Under the pieces are notes generated by a model that saw nothing but the letters and a program-made list of their open reading frames with translations, was not told where the DNA came from and searched no databases. From the NCBI GenBank assembly GCA_003054695.1, contig QAZA01000003.1, positions 1-64,000 of the forward strand: DNA of 64,000 bases, written 5' to 3'. This DNA is from Verrucomicrobia bacterium LW23. Lineage in GTDB: Bacteria > Verrucomicrobiota > Verrucomicrobiia > Methylacidiphilales > UBA1321. Below are positions 45,753 through 55,234 of this stretch, piece after piece. Position numbers and translations under genes: made by a program. How positions within the stretch are numbered: position 1 is the first letter of the stretch; every line of letters starts with the position of its first letter.

Positions 45753-47201
45753 ATGAAGCTGGCCCCCACTCCGGACAATGAGGCCGCGCGGCTGGATGCT
45801 CTGCGCCGGTACGATATCCTCGACACGCTGCCCGAGCAGGCGTACGACGACCTGACCCACCTGGCCGCGCAAATCTGCGGCACGCCGATTGCGTTGATGA
45901 CCCTTGTCGACAAAGAGCGGCAATGGTTCAAATCCAAAATCGGCCTGCCGTCCAGCGAGTCGCGGCGCGATATCTCCTTCTGCGGCCATGCGGTGGCGGA
46001 GCCCGAGAAGCTGCTGATTGTGCCGGACGCCCGGCTGGACCCTCGCTTCTCGGACAACCCGTTCGTCACCGAGAGCCCGCACATAGCCTTTTACGCCGGC
46101 GCACCGCTGATTACAGGCGACGGCTTTGCGCTGGGCACCGTGTGCGTCATCGACCAGGAGGCGCGGCAATTGACGCCAGACCAGGAGCGTGCGCTGGAGG
46201 CGCTGGCGCGGCAAATTGTGGCGCAAATGGAGCTGCGCCGCAAAATGCGGGAGATGGAAACCATGGCCAAAACGCGCGATACCGCCATGAACGAGCTCGT
46301 CCGCAGCCAGGCGCAGTTTAATGCGTTTATGGAAAACACGCCCGCGCTCACCTCCATCCGCAACGAGAAGGGCCGCCTCGTTTACGTCAACACCGCCCTC
46401 TCCGAGCATTTTGGCATGCCGCACGAGAAAGTGCTGGCCCTGGACCCACCGGAACTCTGGGGCGAAGCCGCCGCTGCCATCCGGCAAAACGACACCCAGG
46501 CGTTTAGCGAGAACCGCCTGCTGTCCTTCGAGGAATCGGTAGTCGCCCCCGACGGCCGTACCAATCACTGGCTCAGCTTCAAGTTCCCCCTGCCCGCGGA
46601 GGATGGCGAGCGGCGCCTGGCCTGCATGTCCATCGATATTACCGAGCGTAAGTACTACGAGCGACAAATGGATGTGTACCAGCGCAAGCTGGAGGAAGCC
46701 GTCTCCCGCCTGGAGGAGCTCTCCGTAACCGATGCATTGACGGAGCTGCGCAACAAGCGCTCCTTCCTCGACACGCTGGAGACCGAGTTTACCCGGGCGC
46801 GCCGCTACACGCTGCCGCTCGCCCTCATTATGCTGGATGTGGACCACTTTAAGCAGTACAACGATACCGAAGGCCACCCCGCCGGCGACGAAGTCCTGCG
46901 CCGCGTCGGCAAGATCCTGCAGGCGCAGTGCCGCCCCAATGATTATCTGGCGCGCTACGGTGGCGAGGAGTTTGCCGTGCTGCTGCGCGGCACGCCTAAG
47001 GAAGGCGCTTTTCTCGTAGCCGAGCGATTTCGCCGAGCGTTACGTGAGCACCCCTGGCCGCGCCGCAAAATAACCGCCAGCCTGGGCGTTGCGGAGCTCA
47101 CCCTCGCCATGCCCGACTACTCCGCGCTCGTCACCGCGGCCGACCAGGCCCTTTACAGCGCCAAAAAGGCGGGGCGGGACCGGGTGATGCTGGCACAGTA
47201 G
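45753..47201 (+). CDS. GAF-PAS-GGDEF diguanylate cyclase
   Basis: Cytoplasmic sensor that makes cyclic di-GMP from two GTP. Domains in order over 482 residues: GAF (about 20-165, ALMTLVDKERQWFKSKIGL, FCGHAV), a linker helix, PAS (about 190-300, FMENTPALTSIRNEKGRLVYVN), a coiled-coil signalling helix and GGDEF (about 325-482). The active-site signature is GGEEF (near residue 403) with an inhibitory RxxD (RPND) five residues upstream, so product feedback is likely. No EAL domain. No membrane segment, so the signal is cytoplasmic. Stand-alone gene. Confidence 0.95.
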   Translation: MKLAPTPDNEAARLDALRRYDILDTLPEQAYDDLTHLAAQICGTPIALMTLVDKERQWFKSKIGLPSSESRRDISFCGHAVAEPEKLLIVPDARLDPRFSDNPFVTESPHIAFYAGAPLITGDGFALGTVCVIDQEARQLTPDQERALEALARQIVAQMELRRKMREMETMAKTRDTAMNELVRSQAQFNAFMENTPALTSIRNEKGRLVYVNTALSEHFGMPHEKVLALDPPELWGEAAAAIRQNDTQAFSENRLLSFEESVVAPDGRTNHWLSFKFPLPAEDGERRLACMSIDITERKYYERQMDVYQRKLEEAVSRLEELSVTDALTELRNKRSFLDTLETEFTRARRYTLPLALIMLDVDHFKQYNDTEGHPAGDEVLRRVGKILQAQCRPNDYLARYGGEEFAVLLRGTPKEGAFLVAERFRRALREHPWPRRKITASLGVAELTLAMPDYSALVTAADQALYSAKKAGRDRVMLAQ

Positions 47202-47335
47202 GGCGCGAAGGGGAGGATTTTGTGGGGATGCTGGATGTTGGGTGGGAGAATGCTCGGCGCTGCAACGCAACCTGCAGCATTGCGCGCTTGTAAAAGCGGC
47301 GCGTTCGCCCCATCATCCACATTCACACCCTTTCC

Positions 47336-48493
47336 ATGTCCAGCGATTTCTCCTCCCCTGCCCCCGCGGCCGCCGCGGTTTACGATGCCACCGCAACCCA
47401 TGACGCCGCGGCAGATCTGCCCGCGCTGCGAGTCTACGCGCCCGGCCGGGCGGAGCTGCTTGGCAATCACACTGACTACAATGCCGGGCTGGTGATGGCC
47501 ATTGCCGTCAATCGCGGCATCACGCTCAGCGCCAGGCCTTTACGCGATGGCGCCATTCACCTGCGCGCACTCGATATCCACCGCGAGTACCACGGTCATG
47601 TGGATCAGCTGCATCCCTCCGCCACGGAGTCGTGGGCCAATTATGTGCTGGGCGTTGCCTTCCAGTTCGTCAACACCGGGCGCCGCCTGGGCGGCTTTTC
47701 GCTGGAGATTACCAGCAACCTGCCGATGGGCGCCGGCCTGAGCAGCAGCGCCGCGCTGGAAATCGCTACGGCCCTTGCACTTGCGGAGATGTTTGGCCAC
47801 GAGGTGGAACCCCTCGCCCTCGCCAGAATTGCGCAGAAGGCGGAGCACGAGTTTGCGGGCGTTAAATGCGGCCTGCTCGACCAGATCTCCAGCCTCATGT
47901 CCGCCGCCACGTCGGTAACCAGCATCGACTGCCGCAGCCTGCAGGTAACCCCGGTCGCCATCCCGTCCGGCGGCGTGTTTGTGATTGCCGACCCGCACGC
48001 CAAACACCAGCTGGTTACCGGCGAGTACAACGAGCGCCGCGCCAGCTGCGAAAGCGCCGCACGCAAACTTGGAGTGCCCTTTCTGCGCGACATTACCAGC
48101 GCGCAGCTGGAGGCCCGCCGCGAGGAGCTGACCGATATGGAATACCGCCGCGCCCTGCACGTTGTGGGCGAGACCGAACGGGTAGCCCTTGGGGCTGAAG
48201 CACTTGCGAAGAGTGACCTTGCGACGTTCGGTGCCCTGATGTTTGCCTCGCACGAAAGTTCGATCGCAAACTTTGAGAACTCATGCCCGGAGCTGGACAC
48301 GCTGGTAACAGCCGCGCGGAGACATGCGGGCTGCCTGGGCGCTCGCCTGAGCGGCGGCGGTTTCGGCGGCTCCACCATCAACCTGGTGCGCGCCGGTCAG
48401 GAAGAAAGCTTTATCCAGGCGCTTAAAGCGGCGTGGCCGAAGACGGAATGTCTGGTGACCCCGGCTTGCGCCGGGGCCACAGTGCTCAGCTGA
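47336..48493 (+). CDS. galK: Galactokinase
   Basis: GHMP kinase that phosphorylates galactose in the Leloir pathway, 385 residues. The galactokinase signature appears as PGRAELLGNHTDYN, the ATP loop as PMGAGLSSSAALE, the catalytic Asp region as KCGLLDQ and the third motif as LSGGGFGGSTINL. The usual GEHTDYN reads GNHTDYN here, placing Asn where a sugar-binding Glu often sits; the variant may affect specificity. No galT or galE is adjacent. ATG 47336 follows a C/T-rich leader. Confidence 0.93.
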   Translation: MSSDFSSPAPAAAAVYDATATHDAAADLPALRVYAPGRAELLGNHTDYNAGLVMAIAVNRGITLSARPLRDGAIHLRALDIHREYHGHVDQLHPSATESWANYVLGVAFQFVNTGRRLGGFSLEITSNLPMGAGLSSSAALEIATALALAEMFGHEVEPLALARIAQKAEHEFAGVKCGLLDQISSLMSAATSVTSIDCRSLQVTPVAIPSGGVFVIADPHAKHQLVTGEYNERRASCESAARKLGVPFLRDITSAQLEARREELTDMEYRRALHVVGETERVALGAEALAKSDLATFGALMFASHESSIANFENSCPELDTLVTAARRHAGCLGARLSGGGFGGSTINLVRAGQEESFIQALKAAWPKTECLVTPACAGATVLS

Positions 48494-48585
48494 ACTGTGG
48501 CGAAGTCACGCTGATGTACTAAGCTGCTAAGCTTCTGGACTGCAATAAGATGTGAAGAGAAATAGGAGACGGAACAAGCGAAAGC

Positions 48586-48717
48586 TTATTTAGCGTCGTC
48601 TTTCTTCTCTTCCTTCTTGCCTTTGCAGCCGCCGCACTCGCCGGCAGAAACGGTGGCAACGGAGCCAGCGGTAAACGCGGCGAGAACAGCGAGGAGGATG
48701 AGGGATTTGAGTTTCAT
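48586..48717 (-). CDS. 43-residue secreted Lys/Cys-rich peptide
   Basis: A short gene below the usual length cut-off. The ATG at 48717 opens 43 codons ending in TAA (48586-48588). The product has a textbook signal peptide (MKLKSLILLAVLAAFTAG, cleavage after SVATVSA), then a mature peptide of about 18 residues: GECGGCKGKKEEKKDDAK, with two Cys in a C-x-x-C arrangement and many charged residues. Its mature part would be periplasmic. A metal- or thiol-related role is possible but unproven. It lies between galK and comF, on the opposite strand to both. The signal peptide plus clean stop makes chance unlikely. Confidence 0.7.
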   Translation of the reverse strand: MKLKSLILLAVLAAFTAGSVATVSAGECGGCKGKKEEKKDDAK

Positions 48718-48929
48718 TAAGTCAAAGGTTAAAAGCAGGCAAACAAAAGTCAAGGGGCAGAAAGTGAAAATTGTAAGACTCTTAGCGAAAACCTATTACG
48801 CAAAGTAAGGCGCCTTCTTAATCCATAAAATTCGCAGAAATCGCGCGATTTTCTGTACTTGATGATACGATTGAATCGGTGGAAGATCGAAGCTCTCACA
48901 GCGCAACTCCCGTCGCCCCGCGCTCCACG

Positions 48930-50027
48930 ATGAACGGTTCCGCCCTCTCCCCCTCCGCAGGCGCCGCTGCCGTTCCTGTCGCCGGTTTGCCACGCCGCCT
49001 GTGGTCCAACGCAACGGCGCTTGCCCTTGCCTGCCGCAATCTCCTCTACCCACCCGTGGCGATTGACCCCGCCGCCATGCCGCCGCGCATGCTCGGTATG
49101 ACGATGTGCACCCAATGCGGCGATCTCCTTGGCATGGAAGGACTTACCGGAAGCAGCCGCAAGCGCGTCAAACACGCCGAGGCGCTGGAGCGAGCTCGAA
49201 AAGCCTCCGCCGCAAGCGCCGACGCCGCCAACCCGCCGCAGCAGAGCGAGGCTGCCGAATCCTACATCGCGCCCGAGGCTCCCATCCTCGCCATGCCTCG
49301 CAAAGTGCGGATCGATGGCCCCGATCTGGAGGACGAAGCGCTGGACTGGGAGCATAACTGGAATCCCGACTTTGATGGCGTTGCGGATACAGTTGTCCCG
49401 GATTACCCCCAGGTTACGCCTCAAGCCGAGGCGGTGCCCCCCCCCTCGTCCCCTTCCCTGCCTCCCCCACCCCGCTATTGCGAAAGCTGTGAGACCCAGC
49501 TGCGCAAGCGCGACGCCTACAGCTACCAGTGGGCGCGCGCCGCCTACCCGGCCGTGGGAGCCGTACGCGAAGCCGTCATCGCGTTCAAATACCACGGCCT
49601 GTGGCACTTACGCGGCACGCTGGCGGACTGGCTGGAGCTTGCCTACACCGACCACGCCCTGCCCCGCAGCGCCACGTGGGACGGCCTTGTGCCCGTGCCC
49701 CTCCACTCCGTTCGCCGCTACTGGCGGCAGTTTAACCAGGCGCAGGAACTGGCGTGCGAGCTCGGCCGCCGTCGCAACATCCCCCTGCTCCCCTGCCTGC
49801 GCCGTGTGCGATACACAGGCACGCAAACGCGCCTGACCCACGCCCAACGACGCGCCAACATGTTGGACGCGTTCGACTTACGCCCAGGATCAGCCGACCT
49901 CCACGGCCGGCGCCTCCTCCTTATCGACGACGTTTTCACCACCGGCGCCACGTGCGAGTCCTGCGCCCGCGTGCTGCGCGCCCACGGCGCCGCCGAGGTG
50001 GGCGTGCTGACGGTGGGCCGCGGGTAG
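48930..50027 (+). CDS. ComF-family phosphoribosyltransferase-like protein
   Basis: Protein of 365 residues (ATG 48930) related to ComF/GntX, involved in DNA uptake or processing. The zinc-ribbon pair is split: CTQCGDLLG near residue 55 and YCESCETQLRKRD near 185, with about 115 low-complexity, Pro/Ala-rich residues between them. The PRTase domain follows: VPVPLHSVRRYWRQFNQAQELA, LTHAQRRANMLDAF and the PRPP loop LLLIDDVFTTGAT. An alternative start is GTG 48879. The insertion is unusual for the family. Stand-alone gene. Confidence 0.85.
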   Translation: MNGSALSPSAGAAAVPVAGLPRRLWSNATALALACRNLLYPPVAIDPAAMPPRMLGMTMCTQCGDLLGMEGLTGSSRKRVKHAEALERARKASAASADAANPPQQSEAAESYIAPEAPILAMPRKVRIDGPDLEDEALDWEHNWNPDFDGVADTVVPDYPQVTPQAEAVPPPSSPSLPPPPRYCESCETQLRKRDAYSYQWARAAYPAVGAVREAVIAFKYHGLWHLRGTLADWLELAYTDHALPRSATWDGLVPVPLHSVRRYWRQFNQAQELACELGRRRNIPLLPCLRRVRYTGTQTRLTHAQRRANMLDAFDLRPGSADLHGRRLLLIDDVFTTGATCESCARVLRAHGAAEVGVLTVGRG

Positions 50028-50159
50028 CTCAGGCAAATTCGTCCGGACAAATTGGAAAGCCTATGAGGGGAATTCTTCACCACCAAGGCACCAAGGGAAG
50101 AGGGATAAAGGTATACCTGTTCGCTTGTAGATTACTGTGCGAACTTCTGACATAGAACA

Positions 50160-52154
50160 CTACGGGCTGTTTGGCGCAAACAGGAAGATCAGTTCGTTCT
50201 CGGGGGTTACATTGTGGTACTTTACACCTTTATACTCGAACTCCGACGCGGGCCTTCCATCATTTTTTGCATGAACAATGCATTGAACAGGACGCTCTTT
50301 GAAAACCGCTGTTGTTGTATAGTTGTCAACACCAATGTGGACAGGGCGAAGCGTTCTCGCGTAGCAGTCTACAAATAGCGGATATTCAAACGAATTACCG
50401 GGAATGCGCAGGCCTATATCGGTATAGCCGGCACGTGCTATTTCTTCACGAATGCGCTTGTAATCTTTATAGTGGCGGAGCGATTCGACACGTCCGCGAC
50501 CGTTGAAGTAGTGGAGGTAGCGAGGTTGTTGGAGATGCCTGAAATCGATCGGCCGCAAGTCGTTGTTAAGGACGATGACAAACGAGTAGAAAATGATCGG
50601 AGACAGCAGGATGCAGCATACAGCCCTGTAAACAGATACCAGACTCATCGCATAAGCAACCAGGGGAATAGCGAGAAGGAATATCTCTGAATGAAGACGC
50701 GTGTGATACGGCATCCACTTGAGGTATGCGCAAAAGAGAGCTCCCTGCGCGAGAACAAGAGCGAGCAGGAAGATGGCCAGGCGATCAACCCTGCCTAATA
50801 ACATGCATACAAGAAGGGTAGCGAAAGCGCTGACAATCAGCAGAAGATGAAAGGGATTGGGAGCGAAATCCTCGTGTACGGTGCGTGTGTCCGTTGTAAA
50901 CTTTTCGCTGGCAAAATTGGTTTCCGGACTGTTGATATCTTCGCCCAGCCATTGATGCAGACTGTGCAGTGTATCCGACACAGCCACAGAGGGATACTTG
51001 AAATTCTTGATCCTGCTGTGCAGGGCCAGATTTTTAAGCACAGCAAGGACGAATCGCACTGGCGTCATCCCCACATTGCTATAGGTCCCGTGCTCCGCCC
51101 TGGAGAGGCCAAGTATGTTGCCTGAGAATCGATAATTACTTATATATACAGGCCCCACAATAAAGATAATAAGGGCGGGGATGATAAGGCTGTACTTGAG
51201 CACTTGCAGCGACTTCTCCTGCCATATACATACAGCAACAGCAGCAACAAAAGCGAGAACCAGAGGTGCCAGGTAGACAAAGGCGGTGCCTTTGGTAAGC
51301 ATCGCCAGGCCGATACAAATACCCACGAGAATAAAGCTTGCCCATTCTCTGGTGATAAATGCCTTAGCCGAGAAGTAACAGGCGCTTAGCGCAAAAAAGC
51401 TGACGACGAGATCATTCTGCGTGGAGGATGCCTGAAGTGTCGCTTCGGGAAGCGTTATGCACAGAACTATGCTGATACTCTGATAGAAGCGGGGCAGGCC
51501 AAGCATTCTGGTGAGCAGGGATGCAATAACACAGCATCCCAGCAGATAGAAGAACTGGATTGTATTGGCAAAACAGTCGTCGCCCGTTAGTACATTAAAG
51601 TGCAGGGCAGTGTACTCTGCAAAGGGTGGTTGGTAAAGCTGCCTGGGCTCGTTTGTCACGAACGTATCGACGGACCCGTTGGCCACCCAGCTTGCAACGC
51701 GGGCCATGTGGTAAGTCATTGAGTCGTAGTTATTAGGCGGGTAGGCAAGGGCCTGGAATAAAATGACCGCCGCCATGGCCCCGGCGACGCTGGCCGCCAG
51801 GTAGTCCAGCCATCCACAGCGGGCGCGCAGGTCCTTTAGCTCCCCCGCACGGCGGCTCAGTACTTCTCCCAGCCGATTCCGCTGACAGGCGAGCGCGCCG
51901 CCGCACGTGACGGCAACCGCTGTCCAGGCGGCCAGCAAGGGTTGGTACGCCAGCTGCTGAAAGGGGCTTAGCACTATTGTTATGGCCAGGACGATCAGCG
52001 AGAATGCTATGACGGTGATCAGTACAATATCGCGCTTTGTATCTGTTGCTTTAACATACAGACTTACAATCAGGAGCAAGAGCAAAAATACGATGCATGG
52101 TAAGAGGATTGCCATTACAATGTCCTGGAAATGAATCTTGCTTAAGGAAAGCAC
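50160..52154 (-). CDS. GT39-like polytopic membrane glycosyltransferase
   Basis: An integral membrane protein of 664 residues (GTG 52154; ATG 52115 is an alternative) with about ten or more hydrophobic helices. The first luminal loop has the catalytic-type acidic motif in PPNNYDSMTYHMARV, typical of GT39/PMT-ArnT relatives that transfer sugars from lipid-phosphate donors in the periplasm. The C-terminal 140 residues are soluble (HYFNGRGRVESLRHYKDYK). It is less GC-rich and uses more Ile/Tyr codons than its neighbours, which may mean transfer. No O-antigen cluster is nearby. Confidence 0.75.
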   Translation of the reverse strand: MLSLSKIHFQDIVMAILLPCIVFLLLLLIVSLYVKATDTKRDIVLITVIAFSLIVLAITIVLSPFQQLAYQPLLAAWTAVAVTCGGALACQRNRLGEVLSRRAGELKDLRARCGWLDYLAASVAGAMAAVILFQALAYPPNNYDSMTYHMARVASWVANGSVDTFVTNEPRQLYQPPFAEYTALHFNVLTGDDCFANTIQFFYLLGCCVIASLLTRMLGLPRFYQSISIVLCITLPEATLQASSTQNDLVVSFFALSACYFSAKAFITREWASFILVGICIGLAMLTKGTAFVYLAPLVLAFVAAVAVCIWQEKSLQVLKYSLIIPALIIFIVGPVYISNYRFSGNILGLSRAEHGTYSNVGMTPVRFVLAVLKNLALHSRIKNFKYPSVAVSDTLHSLHQWLGEDINSPETNFASEKFTTDTRTVHEDFAPNPFHLLLIVSAFATLLVCMLLGRVDRLAIFLLALVLAQGALFCAYLKWMPYHTRLHSEIFLLAIPLVAYAMSLVSVYRAVCCILLSPIIFYSFVIVLNNDLRPIDFRHLQQPRYLHYFNGRGRVESLRHYKDYKRIREEIARAGYTDIGLRIPGNSFEYPLFVDCYARTLRPVHIGVDNYTTTAVFKERPVQCIVHAKNDGRPASEFEYKGVKYHNVTPENELIFLFAPNSP

Positions 52155-52417
52155 CCTGTTGCTTATGGAGTCAGCCGTACGGAGATAAAGTGGAAGAAGA
52201 AAAGCGATGGAACGCGTTGGAGCGAGGGTAACGCTTCTAGCACGTCAGGTGTATAGATCCAGCCAAAATGTGGCGTTCGTGGCGGCGGGAATCTGAGCGC
52301 GCGTGAATCGGCCTGATTCGCTCGATTTCGTTTGCATTGCGATAATGTTTGCTTTTTTATGTCGGTCGCCTCGTTCGAGATTGACGCGTCGGCATTATTT
52401 TATCACATGTTAGATAC
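52155..52417. other. Divergent intergenic region
   Basis: A 263-base gap between the divergent GT39-like and TPR genes. It becomes AT-rich at 52335-52418 (TTTTTTATG, ATTATTTTATCACATG), which suits a promoter for the TPR gene. No small gene is evident. Confidence 0.4.
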
Positions 52418-53392
52418 ATGACTCCGTCCCGCAACGGGCTACACGCCCTCCTTCTGGCTCTACAAATTGTGCACGTGCCCATTTTGGCGCTCGCGCAAAA
52501 TCCCGCTGCCACGCCCGCCCCCGCCACGCCTTCCGGCTGGGATTTCGCGTCGCGAATCCTCGCCGATGAAGCCATTCGGGATTTCCAGGCCCGTGCGCGC
52601 GTGGAAAAGGATCCCGCGGTACTGCGCGAGCTGCGACTGGGCGAAGCCGTCGCGCTCATCAACTCCCAGCCTAAATCCGAGGAGAAGCTGGATGAGGCTG
52701 CCCGCAAGTTTGACGCGCTTATAGCCGATAACGGCAAGGACGATATCGCCATTGCCGCCCGTTACTACAAGGCACGCATTGCCCAGCGCCACCGCTACAC
52801 GCCGGACGAGAAGGAAGCAGCGCGCCTGTATAAGGAACTTTTTGCGGACCACCCGGACCATCTCTTTGCCCAGCTTGGCATGGTTAAATACACAATGATG
52901 CGCATTCACGAGCCCGGCATCCCCGCCGCCGACCGCGCCGCGCGCCTGGCCGAGGCCGAGGAGCTTCTGCCGAAGATCACGAACCGACTGCCGCGCCGCG
53001 ACCTGCACGCGGAGCTGGGTTTCGCCTGGCTTCATGCCTCCATGGGCGGCAACCGGGAGAAGGCGCTGGCTCATTTTGTGGAGCAGAACAAGCTGGGCAT
53101 CCAGCGTTACAGTGCCCGCGCCGATAGCCTCCTGCGCATCGCCAACCTGGCTAAGGAGTTGGGCAAGAACGACATCGCGATCGCGTTCTACTCCCGATTC
53201 ATCAAGGAGTACCCGCGCGACGCCCGCAACTACACGGCCGTGGTACTGGCCCGGGAGTGTGGCGCCGTTATCGAGGCGCCCGTGGACGCGGCCGGCGCAG
53301 GCACTCCCTCTACCGCAACGCCTGCGGCTGTGCCAGTCCAGGCTCCCGCCCCCGCCATCCCCCCCTCACCTGCCGCACCGTCTCAGCCATGA
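52418..53392 (+). CDS. Exported TPR protein
   Basis: A 324-residue protein with a signal-like N-terminus (LLLALQIVHVPILALAQ) and helix pairs of TPR type: DEAARKFDALIADNGKDDIAIAARYY, EAARLYKELFADHPDHLFAQLG, AEELLPKI and LLRIANLAKELGKNDIAIAFYSRFIKEYPRD. The tail is Ala/Pro-rich. It is probably periplasmic. Its stop overlaps the ATG of the solute-binding gene in an ATGA arrangement, so translation of both is coupled and the products likely act together. Confidence 0.82.
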   Translation: MTPSRNGLHALLLALQIVHVPILALAQNPAATPAPATPSGWDFASRILADEAIRDFQARARVEKDPAVLRELRLGEAVALINSQPKSEEKLDEAARKFDALIADNGKDDIAIAARYYKARIAQRHRYTPDEKEAARLYKELFADHPDHLFAQLGMVKYTMMRIHEPGIPAADRAARLAEAEELLPKITNRLPRRDLHAELGFAWLHASMGGNREKALAHFVEQNKLGIQRYSARADSLLRIANLAKELGKNDIAIAFYSRFIKEYPRDARNYTAVVLARECGAVIEAPVDAAGAGTPSTATPAAVPVQAPAPAIPPSPAAPSQP

Positions 53393-55113
53393 AGTCCCAC
53401 GAATCTCTTTCCCTTATCGAGCGGCTGTGCCTCTGGTACGAGGTGCGCGGCGAAAGAATCCTTAACCTGTGCGGCTTTGCGCTGCTGGGCATCTGCTTTG
53501 CTATCGCCACATGGCGCATTATCATGCGCACGGCGGCCGACGCGGACCCGAGCGTGGTGACGATCCGCATTGCCCACTGGAACCTGGAGGCCGGGGTGCG
53601 CGAAGGCCTGGAAGCGGTCGCACGCGAGTACGAGAAGATCTGCGCCGCCAGGGGCAAGAAGGTGCGCATTGAGCAGATTCCTGTGCCGGAGCAGGTGTAT
53701 GCCAACTGGTTTATCACTCAGCTGGTGGGTGGCACGGCGCCGGATCTGATCTCCATCGGCTATGGCAGCACCGACGAGCGGCTTGCACGCTTTTTCCAGC
53801 CCTTTTCCGCGTATATTGATGCGCCGAACCCCTACAACGCGGGCACTCCTCTCGATGGCCTGCCGTGGCGCGATACCTTTATCGACGGGCTGCAAAGTGC
53901 GTATCGCCAGGAGCTTCTGGACTATTACACGCTTCCCTACACAATGCTGACGACGCGCGTGTATTACAACAAGGCGATGTATCGCGAGATGTTTGGCCCC
54001 AATCGCCCCCTGCCCAAAAACTATGAGGAGTTTATCGCCCTGTGCGCGGATACCGTGGCGTGGGCCAAGGCGCACGGCAAACCAGGGCTGCTCCCCATCG
54101 CCGGCAGTAAATACAACGCGCCGATGATTACCGGCCGCCTGCTGGGCAGCCAGACGCAGAAGCTGAGCCGTCGCAACAACCGCAACCTTACGCTGGCCAA
54201 CGTTGCGGAGGAAAACATGCTGGCCTATCTGCGCGGCGAGTGGGACCTCAACACGCCCGACGTTGTCTCCGGCTTTGAGCTGATGCAAACGATGATTCAG
54301 TACATGCAACCCGGCTTTGTGCAGCTGCAGCGCGAGGACGCCATGCTTAATTTCGTGCAACAGCACTCCCTGATGATCGCGTCCGGCGCCTGGGACCGCA
54401 CCAGTATCGAGCAGGAATCGCCCTTTCCCGTCGAGGTTTTCCGCGTGCCCGTGCCCACGCCGGAGGACCCGAAGTTTGGCAAGTTTACGTATGGCGCACT
54501 TGCGGAGGCAAACTCCCCCGGCAACGGCGGTTTTGGTCTCAATCGCGAATCGCCGCATCTCGAGACGGCTGTTGATTTCTACCGGTACCTCACATCGCTG
54601 CCCGGCAGTGAGCTGTTTACGCAGTACAGCGGCTGGCTTCCGTCGATTGTGGGCGCGCGCATTACGCCGGGCCTGGAGCCATTTCGACCGGAGCTGGGGG
54701 GCTTCCCCGCCGGTACGGACATGAATAACGGTACTGAGTCCAAACGCTTGTGGGACAGGAACTTCTATCTGCTTGCCAAAACGCCGGAGGACTCCGGGCC
54801 CTTTCGCCGCAGCATGGGGCCCGATATGCGCTCGGCCTACCTGGAGGACCTGCGCCTCATCGCCCGAGGCCGCTGGCGCTCGATTACCCGCATGGATACG
54901 CCGCTGGCCGCGTTTTGGTGGAGGAGCGGCAGAGGCGCCGCCCCGGGCAACAAGGGGGTGGTGGAGGAGAACAGGCCGGGAGCCGAAGCTCAGTCGCGGC
55001 GCCGGCCCGGCGGCTCCGACGCCGAAAAGCTGGGCGAACTGATCGAAAGCCAGAACGCGCAGGAATCCCTTTGGTACCGCTACCGCAAGGAGCTGGCGGA
55101 AATGAAGAAGTGA
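53389..55113 (+). CDS. Membrane-anchored extracellular solute-binding protein
   Basis: A 574-residue protein resembling family-1 sugar-binding proteins of ABC transporters. A single N-terminal membrane helix (about 25-45, LCGFALLGICFAIATW) replaces the usual cleaved signal. The binding-protein fold follows: IRIAHWNLEAGVREGLE, GGTAPDLISIG, TLPYTMLTTRVYYNKAMY and a hinge near YMQPGFVQ. The C-terminal 60 residues are charged and helical. No permease or ATPase gene is adjacent, so transport cannot be assumed. It is translationally coupled to the upstream TPR protein. The start at ATG 53389 gives the ATGA overlap; an earlier start lies within the TPR gene. Confidence 0.8.
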   Translation: MKSHESLSLIERLCLWYEVRGERILNLCGFALLGICFAIATWRIIMRTAADADPSVVTIRIAHWNLEAGVREGLEAVAREYEKICAARGKKVRIEQIPVPEQVYANWFITQLVGGTAPDLISIGYGSTDERLARFFQPFSAYIDAPNPYNAGTPLDGLPWRDTFIDGLQSAYRQELLDYYTLPYTMLTTRVYYNKAMYREMFGPNRPLPKNYEEFIALCADTVAWAKAHGKPGLLPIAGSKYNAPMITGRLLGSQTQKLSRRNNRNLTLANVAEENMLAYLRGEWDLNTPDVVSGFELMQTMIQYMQPGFVQLQREDAMLNFVQQHSLMIASGAWDRTSIEQESPFPVEVFRVPVPTPEDPKFGKFTYGALAEANSPGNGGFGLNRESPHLETAVDFYRYLTSLPGSELFTQYSGWLPSIVGARITPGLEPFRPELGGFPAGTDMNNGTESKRLWDRNFYLLAKTPEDSGPFRRSMGPDMRSAYLEDLRLIARGRWRSITRMDTPLAAFWWRSGRGAAPGNKGVVEENRPGAEAQSRRRPGGSDAEKLGELIESQNAQESLWYRYRKELAEMKK

Positions 55114-55234
55114 GGAGGATTGGATTCCCCAGCGGCCTGACCGCCGTGAGTAAGGCCAAATAACGGTGCGATTTGGTCTTACTGTGCGATTTGGATAAGA
55201 GGAACTCCTAGCTCGCACATCCGCGCGCAACCGC

